Shown in pieces: positions 47,742 through 58,333 of a stretch of DNA of 64,000 nt. This DNA is from CAIWHR01 sp963741355 (GTDB taxonomy: Bacteria; Pseudomonadota; Gammaproteobacteria; Burkholderiales; Casimicrobiaceae): NCBI GenBank assembly GCA_963741355.1, contig CAVUIG010000027.1, positions 1 to 64,000 of the forward strand, in the 5' to 3' direction. Every line of letters starts with the position of its first letter. The first letter of the stretch is position 1. The notes under the pieces are model-generated. The model was not told the origin of the DNA. It searched no databases and saw nothing but the letters and a program-made list of their open reading frames with translations. Both the position numbers and the translations under genes were made by a program.

Positions 47742-48284
47742 ATGTCAGCATCCGACAGCGAGATCGTCGTCGAGGATCCGGACGCGCCGGAGGACGACTC
47801 GCCGGTCCTGACCCACGCGCGCACGGTGGAGGTGGCCGTCTACCTCCTGCTCATCGTCTTCGCGATGGTGCTGGGCTACGACAACTGGAAGACCGGGATG
47901 GGCTGGGAGCGCGAGGGGCCGCAGTCGGGCTACCTGCCGTTCTACCTGTGCGTGATCCTGGCCGGCGCGTCGTGCTACGGCCTCGGCCTCGCGTTCGCGC
48001 GGCGAAAGCGCGCCTCGCAGCCCTTCGTCACGCGCGACCAGCTGCGCCGCGTGCTGCAGGTGTTCGTGCCGACGTTCCTCTTCGTGCTCGCGATGCAATT
48101 CCTCGGGCTCTACGTCGCGAGCTTCCTGCTGGTCGCGGGGTTCATGCGGTTCATCGGCCGCATCGCGTGGTGGAAATCGCTGCTCACGAGCTTCGTGTTC
48201 GCCTTCGCCATGTTCGCGACGTTCGACGTCGCCTTCGACGTGATCATGCCCAAGGGTCCGCTCGAAGCGGTATTCGGGCGCTAG
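47742..48284 (+). CDS. tctB: Tripartite tricarboxylate transporter, small membrane subunit TctB
   Basis: The 180-residue protein has four helices. 'VAVYLLLIVFAMVLGYDNWK' is the first; 'GPQSGYLPFYLCVILAGASC' follows, with the G-P-x-x-G-Y/F-x-P motif of TctB. A helix pair in the C-terminal half includes 'VFVPTFLFVLAMQFLGLYVA' and ends 'AFDVIMPKGPLE'. The acidic N-terminus is cytosolic. It ends 3 bases before tctA, so the two are coupled. Confidence 0.92.
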   Translation: MSASDSEIVVEDPDAPEDDSPVLTHARTVEVAVYLLLIVFAMVLGYDNWKTGMGWEREGPQSGYLPFYLCVILAGASCYGLGLAFARRKRASQPFVTRDQLRRVLQVFVPTFLFVLAMQFLGLYVASFLLVAGFMRFIGRIAWWKSLLTSFVFAFAMFATFDVAFDVIMPKGPLEAVFGR

Positions 48285-48287
48285 GCC

Positions 48288-49802
48288 ATGGAAGCGCTGC
48301 CCCTCCTCCTCCACGGCTTCGCGGTCCTGATGACGTGGAAGATCATGGCGCTGATGCTGGTCGGTCTCGTGCTCGGCATATTCGTCGGCGTGCTGCCCGG
48401 CCTCGGCGGCCCGAACGGCGTCGCGATCCTGCTGCCGCTTACGTTCACGATGGACCCGACGTCCGCGATCGTGATGCTCTCTTGCATCTACTGGGGCGCG
48501 CTGTTCGGCGGCGCGATCACGTCGATCCTGTTCAACATTCCCGGCGAAGCCTGGTCGGTCGCGACCACGTTCGACGGCTATCCGATGGCCCAGCAGGGCA
48601 GGGCCGCGGAGGCGCTCACCGCGGCGTTCACGTCGTCGTTCATCGGCTCGCTGGTCGCCGTGCTGCTGATCACGTTCCTGGCACCCCGCATCGCGAGCTT
48701 CGCCCTGCGATTCGGCCCGCCGGAATTCTTCGCCGTGTACCTGCTGACGTTCTGCTCCTTCGTCGGCCTCGGGCGCGAGGAGAAGCAGAAGACGATCATC
48801 TCGATGGCGCTGGGGCTGCTCCTCGCCGCCATCGGCATGGACACCGTCTCGGGTCGGCTGCGGATGACCTTCGGCTTCGACCCCCTGATGCGCGGCGTCA
48901 ACTTCCTCGTGGCCGTCATCGGGCTTTTCGGCATCAGCGAGATCCTGCTGACGATGGAGGAGCGCCTCGCGCTGCGCGGCCACGCGGCGAAGATCAGCCT
49001 GCGCGTGCTGTGGAAGGTATGGCGGGAAATGCCGCGCTATTGGGTCACGCTGCTGCGCTCGTCGGCGATCGGCTGCTGGCTCGGCATCACGCCGGGCGGC
49101 GCGATCGCCGCGTCGTTCATGGGCTACAACCTCGCCAAGCGGTTCGACAAGGACCCATCGAGCTTCGGCAAGGGACGCATCGAAGGCGTGTTCGCGCCCG
49201 AGACGGCGGCGCACGCATCGGGCACCTCGGCGCTGCTGCCGATGCTGGCGCTCGGCATTCCGGGATCGGGCACTGCGGCGATCCTGCTCGGCGGATTGAT
49301 GGTGTGGGGGCTGAACCCCGGACCGCTGCTGTTCGTCGAGCACAAGGACTTCGTCTGGGGCCTCATCGCGTCGATGTACCTCGGCAACGTCGTCGGCCTC
49401 GTGATCGTGCTGACCACCGTGCCGCTGTTCGCCGCGATCCTGCGCGTGCCGTTTGCCGCCGTCGCGCCGATGATCGTCGTGTCGTGCGCCATCGGCGCGT
49501 ACGCGATCCAGAACGCGATGTTCGACGTCTGGCTGATGCTGGGGTTCGGCGTCGTCGGTTACGTTTTCAAGAAGATCGGCGTCCCGCTCGCGCCGTTCAC
49601 GCTGGCCCTGGTGCTCGGCAACCGCTCGGAGGACGCGTTCCGGCTGTCGATGATCGGCGCCGGCGGCGATCTGCGCGTGTTCTGGTCCAACGGACTGGTC
49701 GGATCGATCACGACGCTGGCCTTCGCCCTGTTGTTGTGGCCGGTGATCGGCAAGGCATTCTCGACTGCGGGACGCCTGCTGCGCCCGGTTCCGCCGGCTT
49801 AG
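48288..49802 (+). CDS. tctA: Tripartite tricarboxylate transporter, large membrane subunit TctA
   Basis: The 504-residue protein has about 11-12 helices. The conserved first loop 'GVLPGLGGPNGVAILLPLTF' and 'GALFGGAITSILFNIPGEAW' are signatures of TctA. The second half repeats the motif as 'LGIPGSGTAAILLGGLMVWG'. It forms the secondary, ion-coupled permease that takes the substrate from TctC. The substrate class is di- or tricarboxylates or related acids; the neighbours favour an acid that feeds glyoxylate. The ATG at 48288 starts directly after the tctB stop. No frame break. Confidence 0.95.
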   Translation: MEALPLLLHGFAVLMTWKIMALMLVGLVLGIFVGVLPGLGGPNGVAILLPLTFTMDPTSAIVMLSCIYWGALFGGAITSILFNIPGEAWSVATTFDGYPMAQQGRAAEALTAAFTSSFIGSLVAVLLITFLAPRIASFALRFGPPEFFAVYLLTFCSFVGLGREEKQKTIISMALGLLLAAIGMDTVSGRLRMTFGFDPLMRGVNFLVAVIGLFGISEILLTMEERLALRGHAAKISLRVLWKVWREMPRYWVTLLRSSAIGCWLGITPGGAIAASFMGYNLAKRFDKDPSSFGKGRIEGVFAPETAAHASGTSALLPMLALGIPGSGTAAILLGGLMVWGLNPGPLLFVEHKDFVWGLIASMYLGNVVGLVIVLTTVPLFAAILRVPFAAVAPMIVVSCAIGAYAIQNAMFDVWLMLGFGVVGYVFKKIGVPLAPFTLALVLGNRSEDAFRLSMIGAGGDLRVFWSNGLVGSITTLAFALLLWPVIGKAFSTAGRLLRPVPPA

Positions 49803-50195
49803 GCGGAACGCCCGCACGTCATTGCACGACCGGACGGGTGCGCCGCGATCGCAGCGCACTCGATTCGGCGGCAGGGACGCGCGCCCTGCGTCATATCGAT
49901 GGCCTCGTGCGCGGAGACGGCGCGGCGGGCCCGCACGCGTGATCCATCGAAGTAAGCGTGCGGCCACAGAATGAGAATGGCGCTCCGGGAGGGATGCCGT
50001 GCCCATCCCGAGCAGCCTCCTTTGCCCAACTGGCCCGCGACTTGCTTATCTTTCAGATCGCGCGATCCGGCGTGGCGAAGCGGTCGCCCGAATCAGCGGG
50101 ACCCGTACGAGGCGTGGCCATGGCTTGCCAGCCGGCCACCGGTTCGCAAAACGATCTCACGTGAAAATCAGCACGATCAAGGGACGGTCCAGAAA
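49803..50195. other. Intergenic, no gene recognised
   Basis: About 390 bases between tctA and the mosaic secreted protein. Presumably holds the promoter of the latter. Short open frames are present but show no domain, signal or ribosome site. Confidence 0.5.
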
Positions 50196-53100
50196 ATGAT
50201 GAAGCCCGGCAAGTGTCTCGTTGCGTCTGCCCTATTCCTCTGCACGCTCGCGGCGACTGCCGCACTCGCGCAGACCACCGGGACCCCATGGACCGGCGAT
50301 GCCGGGATCCGGATGACGGCGGACGAGCTCGCGATCGCGCAGCGAAACGCGGATGCGCTCGCGGCAGGGATTGTCCGCCCACCGCGCATCCTGCCGTTTC
50401 GGAAGGCCGATCGCGCGAACAACAAGGATGCCCCGGGTGCCAAGGATCTGCCACCGGAAGCGCCCCCCGCTCCCTCTCTGGTGCGCGACACCTCCGGGCC
50501 GAAGGCCGCGCAGACGCTCTCTGGGATCAATTTCACCGGCGCGACGCTGGCCGATACCAGCGCGTTCCCGCCGGACTCGATGGGCGCCGTCGGGCCCGAC
50601 GCAGTTCATCGTCGCGGTCAACGGCCGCATCCGCAGCTTCGACAAGACCACCGGCGCCGCCGACGGCGTGCTGAACCTCGACACCGACACGTTCTTCGCG
50701 AGCGTGATGACGCCTGCCGCTCGCGACCAACTTCACGACCGATCCGCGCATCCGCTACGACCGGCTGTCCGGCCGCTGGTTCATCACGATGATCGACGTG
50801 CCGGGCGGCGCGGGCACGCTGCCGAATCGCGTGATGATCGCCGTCAGCGACACGCTCGACGATCACGCGGCTCGACGGTCTGGACCTACTTCCAGTTCCA
50901 GCAGGACCTGGTGGCGCCGGCAGGCGACACCGGCTTCCTCGCCGACTACCCGACGCTCGGCATCGACGCCAACGCGCTGTACATCGGCGTCAACATGTTC
51001 GACTCGGCCGGCAGCTTCCAGAATTCGACCGGCGTTCGTCGTGCGCAAGTCGTCGGTCCTGGGCGCGGGCCCGATCGTCGTGACGGCCTTCCGCAACCTG
51101 ATCACGCTGAGCGGAAGCTTTCCCGGGCCCGTACGCGCCGCAGGGCGTCGACAACTTCGACCCCGCGGCAACCGAAGGCTATTTCATCGGCGTCGACTGT
51201 CGGCTTCTTCAGCCTGCTGCAGATGCGCCGCGTCACGCACTCCCGGCGGCACGCCGACATTGTCGGCGAACATCCCGATCACCGTCGCGACGACGCGCTT
51301 CCCCGCCAACGTCCCGCACCTGGGCAACACCGGCGGCACCAACGGCCAGCTCGACGGCCTCGACGATCGCCTCTACGCGGCGCAGGTGCGCAACGGCCAG
51401 CTGTGGACCGCGCACAACATCGGCACCAACGCGGCGGGCACGGCCACCACGACTGCCGCCGATACTGCGCAACGCGGTGCGCTGGTACCAGTTCGGCAAC
51501 ATCTGACCGGCGACGCCGGCCATCACGCAGTCGGGAACGGTCGTCGATTCCGTCAACGGCAACGGCTCCAACGCCAACTGGTACTGGATCCCGTCGATCA
51601 AGGTCAACGGCCAGGGCCACGCGGCGATGGGCTTCAGCGCCGCGGGCATCACGCGCGCCGACGCCGCGTTCACCGGCCGCCTCGCGACCGACACGCTCGG
51701 CACGATGCCGGGGCCGCTGACGCGCATCACCAACACCACGTTCGCCTACAACCCGCCGCGTGACGCCGGCGGCAGCAATCCGCGCCGCTGGGGCGATTTC
51801 TCGTACACGAGCGTGGACCCGCTCGACGACATGTCGATGTGGACGATCCAGGAATTCACCGACGCCACCGAACTCCTACGGCGTGCGCGTCGCCAAGCTG
51901 AACGCGCCACCGCCGGCCACGCCGGCCACGCCCGCCCCGGCGTCCATCGCGGCCGGCCAAGCCTCCGTCAGCGTCACGCTGACCGGCACGTCGACGGCCG
52001 GCTCGGGCTTCTTCGATCCGGGCACGGACCTGCCCCGCGCCGGCGCTGCCGTTCACACACATTTCCGCAACGGTGTCCGGCGGCGTCACCGTCAACAGCA
52101 TCACCTATGTCAGCCCGACGTCGGTCACGCTCAACCTGTCGACCGTCGGCGCGCCCGCTGGCACGAAGAGCATCACGATCACCAACCCGGACGGCCAGTC
52201 GGCCACCGGCACGAACATCCTAACGGTCACCAAGCTCGCCCAGACGATCACGTTCAATCCGCTCCCCGGCAAGACATTCGGCGACCCGCCGTTCACTGTG
52301 AGCGCGACGGGGGGCGCGTCCGGCAATCCGGTGACGTTCAGCGCCGCGCCACCGACGGTATGCACGGTGAGCGGCAGCACTGTGACGATCACCGGCGTGG
52401 GGACCTGCACGATCACCGCGGACCAGGCGGGCGATGCGATCTACAACGCCGCGCCGTCGGTACCGCAGTCCTTCGCGGTCGCGCAGGCGTCGCAAACGAT
52501 CAGCTTCGGCGCGCTTCGCCGACAAGACCTTCGGCGATCCGCCGTTCGGCGTCAGCGCAACGGGCGGCGCCTCGGGCAATCCGGTCACGTTCAGCTCGCT
52601 GACGACGGGCGTGTGCACGGTCGCCGGCTCGACGGTCACGATCGTCGCCACGGGTACATGCACCATCGCCGCGGATCAGGCCGGCAACGCCAACTATTCT
52701 GCCGCGCCGCAGGTGACGCAAAGCTTCAACGTCGGCGCAGGCGTCGCAGACGATCAGCTTCGGCGCGCTTCCCGACAAGGTCTACGGCGGATCCGCCGTT
52801 CGGCATCAGCGCGACGGGCGGCGGCTCGGGCAATCCGGTCACGTTCAGCTCGCTGACGACCGGGGTGTGCACGGTCAGCGGCTCGACGGTGACGCTCGTC
52901 GCGATCGGCACCTGCACGATCGCCGCGGATCAGGCCGGCAACGCCAACTATCTCGCGGCACCGCAGGTCCTGCAGAGCTTCACGGTCACGGCAGGCCCGG
53001 CGGCCTCGATCACGGCGTCCGCGGGCACTCCGCAATCGGCGGCGATCAACACGAATTACGCCGCACCGCTTTCCGTGACTGGTGAGCGACGCCGGCAGCA

Positions 53101-56011
53101 ATCCGGTCAGCGGCGCGTCGGTGACGTTCACGCTCCCGGCGTCCGGTGCGAGCGGCACGTTCCCGGGCGCGGTGACGACGGCCATCGTCGCGACCGATGT
53201 CAACGGCGTCGCGACCTCGCCGACGGTCACGGCCAACGGCGTCGTGGGCGCGTTCGTCGCCACGGCAACCGTGACGGGCGTGGCAACACCCGCCAGCCTT
53301 CAATCTTCTCAACACCAGCGGTGCGGCGTACACGATCGTGGTCACGCCGACGACGCCGGATTGGACAGTTCATCACGGAGTCGGGCACGGGCGCCGGCTC
53401 GTTCGTCACGGGACCGGCAACGCCGCCGGCGGGCACCGGCAGCGTCGAACTGCAGGCGCTCAGCACCGACGGCGGCGAGCTACTTCTTCACGCAGCAATT
53501 CGCGGGCATGCGCCTCGACACGGTGAAGGGCCTGCAATTCAGCACGTTCATCTCTGCAGGCACGTTCGACGCTCGCGCTCGGATTTCGACGTCGACGCGG
53601 ACCTCTCGTCGCCGACGGCGGTCTACGAAGGCCGCCTCGTCTTCTCGCCGGGACTCCTTCCGGGTGCGGTCGTTCCGGGCGTCTGGCAGACGTGGGACGC
53701 GTACACGCAGAAGGCGTGGTACGCGACGCGCCCGCCGATCAACGCGACGTGCACGCAGGCAACACCGTGCACGCTCGCGGACATCCTCGCGGCCTATCCC
53801 AATGCCGGCGTGATCGCGCAACTTTTCGCGGGCACGCTCGGCTTCAAGCTCGGCAACAACGGCGCGACGGGCACGGTGTCGGTCGACAAGCTGGTGCTGG
53901 TGCGCGAAGGCCCGCCGGCGACGCTGACCGCGTGGACGTACGACTTCGAGCCGGTATCGCCGGCGCCGGCGACCGTCACCGCGACCGCGGGCACGCCGCA
54001 GTCGACGCCGGTCAACACGGCGTTCGCGCTGCCGCTGACGGCGGAAGTACGCGATGCGGCGACCCAGCTGCTGTCCGGCGTGACGGTGACGTTCGACCTG
54101 CCCGGCTCCGGCGCGAGCGGCACGTTCCCGGGCAGCGTGATCATCGGCCAACGCGCGTCACCACGAGCGTCGTCGGCGAGGCGACATCGCCGGTCGTCAC
54201 GGCGAACGGGGTTGCCGGCAGTCTACGCGGCCAGCGCAACGGCAGGCGCCGCGACCCCGCGAGCTTCGCGCTGACCAACACCCAGGGCGCCACGACGACC
54301 GCGCGTCGGTCTCGTCGCTCAATCCGTCGACGTTCGGCGCACACGGTGACGTTCACGGCGACCGTCGACGCCGGCGGCGGCCACCGGCACGGTCTCGTTC
54401 TTCGACGGCGCGACGCTGCTCGGAACCGGCACGCTCGCGGGCGGACGTGCAACGTTCGCGACGTCGGCGCTTGTCGGTCGGCTCGCATTCGATCACCGCG
54501 GTGTATGGCGGCGATGCGAACTACATCGGCAGCACCAGCACCGATCCTGACGCAGGTCGTGAACCAGGCGACGACGACGACGAGCCTCGGCTCGGCGCCG
54601 AATCCGTCGACGTTCGGGCAGCTGGTCACGCTCACCGCGACGGTCGCGCCGCGGCCGCGACCGGCTCCGTCACGTTCTTCGACGGCGTGACGATCCTCGG
54701 CTCCGGCCCGCTCGCGGCGGGAACGGCGACGCTCGGCACGTCGACGCTGACGGCCGGCTCGCACAGCGCTGACGGCGGTCTATGGCGGCGACGCGAACTT
54801 ATCTCGGCAGCACCAGCACGCCGGTCACGCAGGTGGTGAACCAGGTGCCGGCGAGTATCACGGCCACGGGAGGCACGCCGCAGAGCACGGTGATCAACAC
54901 GGCGTTCGGCGCCGTGCTCGAGGCAACGGTCAAGGACTCCGGCGGCTTCGGTGTTCCCGGCATCCTGGTCACGTTCACGTTGCCGGGATCGGGCGCCAGC
55001 GGCACCTTCCCTGGCGCCGTGCTGATCGCGACCGCGTCGACCGACGCAAGCGGCATCGCGACATCGCCGATCGTCACGGCCAACGCGACGGCGGGAAGCT
55101 ACGCCGCCACGGCGTCCGCGCCCGGCGTCGCGACGCCGGCGAGCTTCGCGCTGACCAATGCCGCGGGGACGCCGGCAAGCATCGCGGCCACCGGCGGCAC
55201 GCCGCAGTCCGCGCTCGTTTCGACCGCGTTCGGAGCCGCATTGCAGGCGACGGTGACGGACAGCGGCAACAATCCGGTGCCCGGCGTGACGGTGACGTTC
55301 ACGCTGCCGGCCTCCGGCGCGAGCGCGACCTTCCCAGGCGCCGTGCTGACGGCCAATGTTGCGACCAACGCGAGCGGCATCGCCGCATCGCCGACGGTCA
55401 CTGCGAACGCGACCGCCGGCAGCTACAGCGCGACCGCCACCGCGCCGGGCGCGGCATCGCCGGCGACGTTCAGCCTCACGAACACCGCCAACGCCCCGGT
55501 GCTGCAGGGCGCGGCGTCGCGCAAGGTGCATGGCGCGGCGGGCCCGTTCGACCTGCCGCTGCTGCTCGTTCCGACCAATCCGACGACCGAGCCGCGACAA
55601 GGGCCGTCCGCGACGATCGTGTTCACGTTCGACAAGCCGATCACCGGCGCGACGGTGACGATCACCGAAGGCACGGCAACCGCAGGCGCCCCGACGTTCA
55701 GCGGCAACGACGTCGTCGTGCCTCTCACCGGTGTGGCCGATCAGCAGTACGTCACGATCGGCCTCACGAGTGTCGTGGCCGCGGATGGCGGCTCGGGCGG
55801 CACCGGCAGCGTGCGTATCGGCTTCCTGGTCGGCGACGTGAACCAGAACCGGGTGGTGACGGTCGCCGACCTGGGGCTGGTGAACTCCCAGCTCGCGCAG
55901 GTAGTGACCGCGGCGAACTATCTGCTCGACGTCAACGCGAGCGGCGCGCTGACCGTGGCCGACAAGGGCATTACCAACGCCAACCTCACGAGAGCATTGC
56001 CGGCGCCTTGA
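50196..56011 (+). CDS. Secreted Ig-like mosaic protein with dockerin-like C-terminal cassette, many frame breaks
   Basis: A signal peptide ending 'TAALAQ' opens the protein. An N-terminal domain of about 500 residues follows ('WTYFQFQQDLVAPAGDTGFL', 'WYWIPSIKVNGQGHAAMG'). After an IPT/TIG-like domain ('SITYVSPTSVTLNL') come three near-identical units of about 84 residues ('KTFGDPPFGVSATGGASGNP') and invasin-like Big_1 units ('VTFTLPASGASGTFPGAV', four copies). Two Big_5-type units ('SHSITAVYGGDANYIGS') also occur. It ends with the cassette 'SRKVHGAAGPFDLPLLLVP' to 'GDVNQNRVVTVADLGLVNSQ' and a second loop 'LDVNASGALTVADKG'. About 20 frame changes occur between 50600 and 54780, while 54782-56011 is clean. 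Total corrected length is about 1900 residues. An extracellular structural or adhesive role is likely. Confidence 0.7.
52241..52990 (+). repeat. Three tandem units of about 252 bp inside the mosaic gene
   Basis: Units begin at about 52241, 52493 and 52747 with CAGACGATCA or close variants, and each codes for one Ig-like repeat of about 84 residues. The second and third units are nearly the same in sequence, which points to recent duplication or correction between units. Frame breaks fall near the unit boundaries. Confidence 0.7.
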
Positions 56012-56036
56012 TATCGAGCGAGCAGAAGCGGGACGA

Positions 56037-56056
56037 GTCGCGGCGACGGCCGCGAC
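56037..56056 (+). terminator. Weak hairpin between convergent genes
   Basis: GTCGCGG and CCGCGAC pair as a 7-bp stem around CGACGG, followed by TTCGTT. It lies in the 75 bases between the mosaic gene and the convergent VOC gene. The T-run is poor, so it is only a possible terminator. Confidence 0.3.
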
Positions 56057-56086
56057 TTCGTTCCCGCGTCTGCGATGATGCCCGCG

Positions 56087-56578
56087 TCAGGCGACCGCGC
56101 CGACTTCACGCCCTTCGTAGGCTTTCCTGAGCGCGCCGATGTCGATCTTGGTCATCTGCATCATCGCCCGCATCACGCGATCCGCCTTCGCTTGATCCTT
56201 GTCCTGAAGCATTTCGGGAAGGATCGTCGGCGCAACCTGCCAGGACACGCCGAATTTGTCCTTCAGCCAGCCGCACTGGCCCTTGCTGCCGCCGGCGCTC
56301 AGCTTTTCCCAGTATTGGTCGACTTCGTCCTGCGTCTTGCACGGCACCGTCAGTGAAATCGCTTCGCTGAACTTGAATTGCGGGCCGCCGTTCAGCGCGA
56401 CGAAGTCGTTGCCGTCGAGCGAGAACGCGACCGTCAGCACCGAGCCCTTGGGCCCCGGCCCCGCTTCACCCCAGCGCAGCACGCTCGTGATGCGCGAATT
56501 CGGGAAGATCGAGAGGTAGTGGTTCGCGGCCGCTTCGGCCTGCCCGTCGAACCACAGGAATGGCGTGATCTTGGTCAT
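56087..56578 (-). CDS. VOC family protein (PhnB/3-demethylubiquinone methyltransferase-like)
   Basis: The 163-residue protein starts 'TKITPFLWFDGQAEAAANHY' and contains 'FPNSRITSVLRWGEAGPGPK', 'VAFSLDGNDFVALNGGPQFK', 'SLTVPCKTQDEVDQYWEKL' and 'KDKFGVSWQVAPTILPEML'. This is the PF06983 type of the VOC fold, often annotated PhnB but without that activity shown. It is the last gene of the tetR operon. AGGAGAAGG stands before the ATG at 56578. Confidence 0.9.
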   Translation of the reverse strand: MTKITPFLWFDGQAEAAANHYLSIFPNSRITSVLRWGEAGPGPKGSVLTVAFSLDGNDFVALNGGPQFKFSEAISLTVPCKTQDEVDQYWEKLSAGGSKGQCGWLKDKFGVSWQVAPTILPEMLQDKDQAKADRVMRAMMQMTKIDIGALRKAYEGREVGAVA

Positions 56579-56649
56579 GGTCCTTCTCCTTTTCGCAATG
56601 AATTGAGGTCGCGCCCCGTCCGATCCATGGTCGCGCGGGGCACGGAACG

Positions 56650-57170
56650 TCAAAGCGTCGCCACGAGGGCCGCGAGTTGGTCCGTCGCCTGGTCCCAGCC
56701 GGGATGGAACCCCATCTTCTCGTGCGTCTCGCGATCGGCGACGGTCCAATGCCGGACGCGCGCGGTGTATTTCGTCTTGCCGCCGTCATCCTCGAACGTC
56801 AGGATCACCGTCATGAAGGGCTTTTCCGCGGGGTCCCACGCCTTCGTGTAGGCGTCCGTGAAGACGAGTCGCTCGTTCTTGACGACTTCCAGGTACACGC
56901 CGCGATTCGGATGCTCGGTGCCGTCGGGGCTGCGCATGACGACGAGGCTCGCCCCGCCCGGCCGCACGTCGGCTTCGACGACGGGCGTCGTCCAGGGGCG
57001 CGGCGTGAACCATTGCTTGAGCAGCGCCGGCTCGGTCCATGCGCGGAAGACCTTCTCGCGCGGCGCATTGATGACGCGGGTCAGCACGAGGTCGCGGTCC
57101 GTGTTCCGTGCGTCGCGGTGGCGGATTCGGTGGCGGTTGCAGTTTCGGTCGCGGTTGCAGTGGCGGTCAT
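56650..57170 (-). CDS. AHSA1/SRPBCC family protein, one frame break
   Basis: After a low-complexity N-terminus alternating Thr and Ala from ATG 57170, one extra base near 57095 is needed to enter 'DRDLVLTRVINAPREKVF'. The START-like fold continues 'RAWTEPALLKQWFTPRPWTT', 'FTDAYTKAWDPAEKPFMT' and ends 'HPGWDQATDQLAALVATL', typical of the Aha1_N-related SRPBCC group that binds hydrophobic ligands. It is found with VOC proteins and TetR or ArsR regulators in many soil bacteria. GGAGAATTCACC precedes the ATG. Middle gene of the operon. Confidence 0.85.
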
Positions 57171-57195
57171 GGTGAATTCTCCTTTCGGCAGTTCT

Positions 57196-57685
57196 TCAGT
57201 TGGACGTGGCGTGCCGCTCGGACGTCATCTTCTTCATCGCCTCCTGCATTTCCGCGGGCGTCACGTCGCGGACGTGCGTGCCGATCGACCACCTGTGGCC
57301 GAACGGATCCTCGACGATGCCGTAGCGGTCGCCCCAGAACATGTCCTCCATCGGCATCACGACCTTGGCACCCGCGGCGACGGCTCGCGCGGCGACGGCA
57401 TCGGCGTCGTCGACGTAGAGGTGGATCGTCACCGCGGTTCCCTTCAGGGCTTTCGGCCCGAACGAATTCCAGTCCGGAAATTCGTCCGTCAGCATCACGG
57501 TCGAGTCGCCGATGCGGATCGATGCGTGCATCAGCTTTCCGCCCGGGACCCGGCAGCCGCGAGGTTTCGACGGCACCGAACGCCCTCGTGTAGAACGCAA
57601 TTGCGTCGGACGCGCCGGCGCACACGAGATGAGGCGTGACGGAATGCATCCCGTCGGGAATGGGCTTCGCGTGTAAATTGTTCAT
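57196..57685 (-). CDS. VOC family glyoxalase-like protein, one frame break
   Basis: Reads 'MHSVTPHLVCAGASDAIAFY' to 'FGAVETSRLPGP', then after a break near 57548 'GKLMHASIRIGDSTVMLTDE', 'VTIHLYVDDADAVAARAVAA' and 'MFWGDRYGIVEDPFGHRWSI'. This is the YcgJ/PhnB-like glyoxalase group (two beta-alpha-beta-beta-beta modules). The last metal position is the Glu of 'VEDPFGHRW'. The ATG at 57685 overlaps the stop of tetR as ATGA. Substrate unknown. The operon may respond to an electrophile or aromatic compound (inference). Confidence 0.85.
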
Positions 57686-58322
57686 CGTGTCTTCTCCTTG
57701 GTGGATTTGGATTTGTTGCGCGGTTTCCCAGAAGTTCCTCCAGGTAGCGGCGCAGGTGCGCGAGGCACATCACGGCGACCTCGGGACCCTGTTTCGCCTT
57801 CGCGTAGATGAAGGCGCCCTGCAGAACGGACTGCATGAAATAGCCGACGCTCTCCGCGGTCCACGGCGCGTCCGGCGCGTAACGCTGCTTTGCCGCCTCG
57901 ATGTCGCGCACGAGCACCGCGATGTGCGCCGACATTCCCCTGTCGCACGCCGCGCGAAGATCGGGGTGCGTCGCGTAGGTCTCCTGCACGGTCGTGCCCA
58001 TGAGGCAGGTGAATTGCGCGAGGTCGCCGCGCAGGAGCGAGCTGCGGAAGTCGACGTAGCCCAGCACGCGGTCGCGCGGGTCGGAGAGCCGCGTGTACGG
58101 CGCGTCCGCGAACAGCGCGGTCGCCATCGCGTCGAACGCTTCGATGGCGGCGACGCCGAGCTCTTCCTTGCTCGCGAAGTGGTGGAAGAAGCTGCCCTTC
58201 GAGACCTCGGCGGCGGCGCAGATGTCGTCGACGGTGGTCGCGGTGTAGCCCTTCGCCCGGATCACGTCGCGCGCCGCCTCGAGGAGCCGTGTTCGCGTTG
58301 CAGCGCTGTCCCTGGGTTTCAT
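57682..58322 (-). CDS. TetR family transcriptional regulator, frame break near the 3' end
   Basis: 'TRTRLLEAARDVIRAKGYTA' and 'TTVDDICAAAEVSKGSFFHH' form the helix-turn-helix. 'FASKEELGVAAIEAFDA' follows, then a ligand-binding domain with 'TCLMGTTVQETYATHPDLRA' similar to the AcuR/NemR-like group (TetR_C_16/33 type). A break near 57735 moves the frame to the ending 'KPRNKSKSTKEKTR' with a TGA at 57682 that overlaps the VOC start. The ATG at 58322 begins 'MKPRDSAATRTR'. A palindromic site lies 12 bases upstream, so autoregulation of tetR-VOC-AHSA1-VOC is likely. Confidence 0.88.
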
Positions 58323-58333
58323 CTGGCACCTAT

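Noticed and set aside
47745..50006. 753-residue minus-strand frame opposite tctBA
   Set aside because: Extreme Arg/Glu/His content and no signal; the plus strand codes for clear TctB and TctA.
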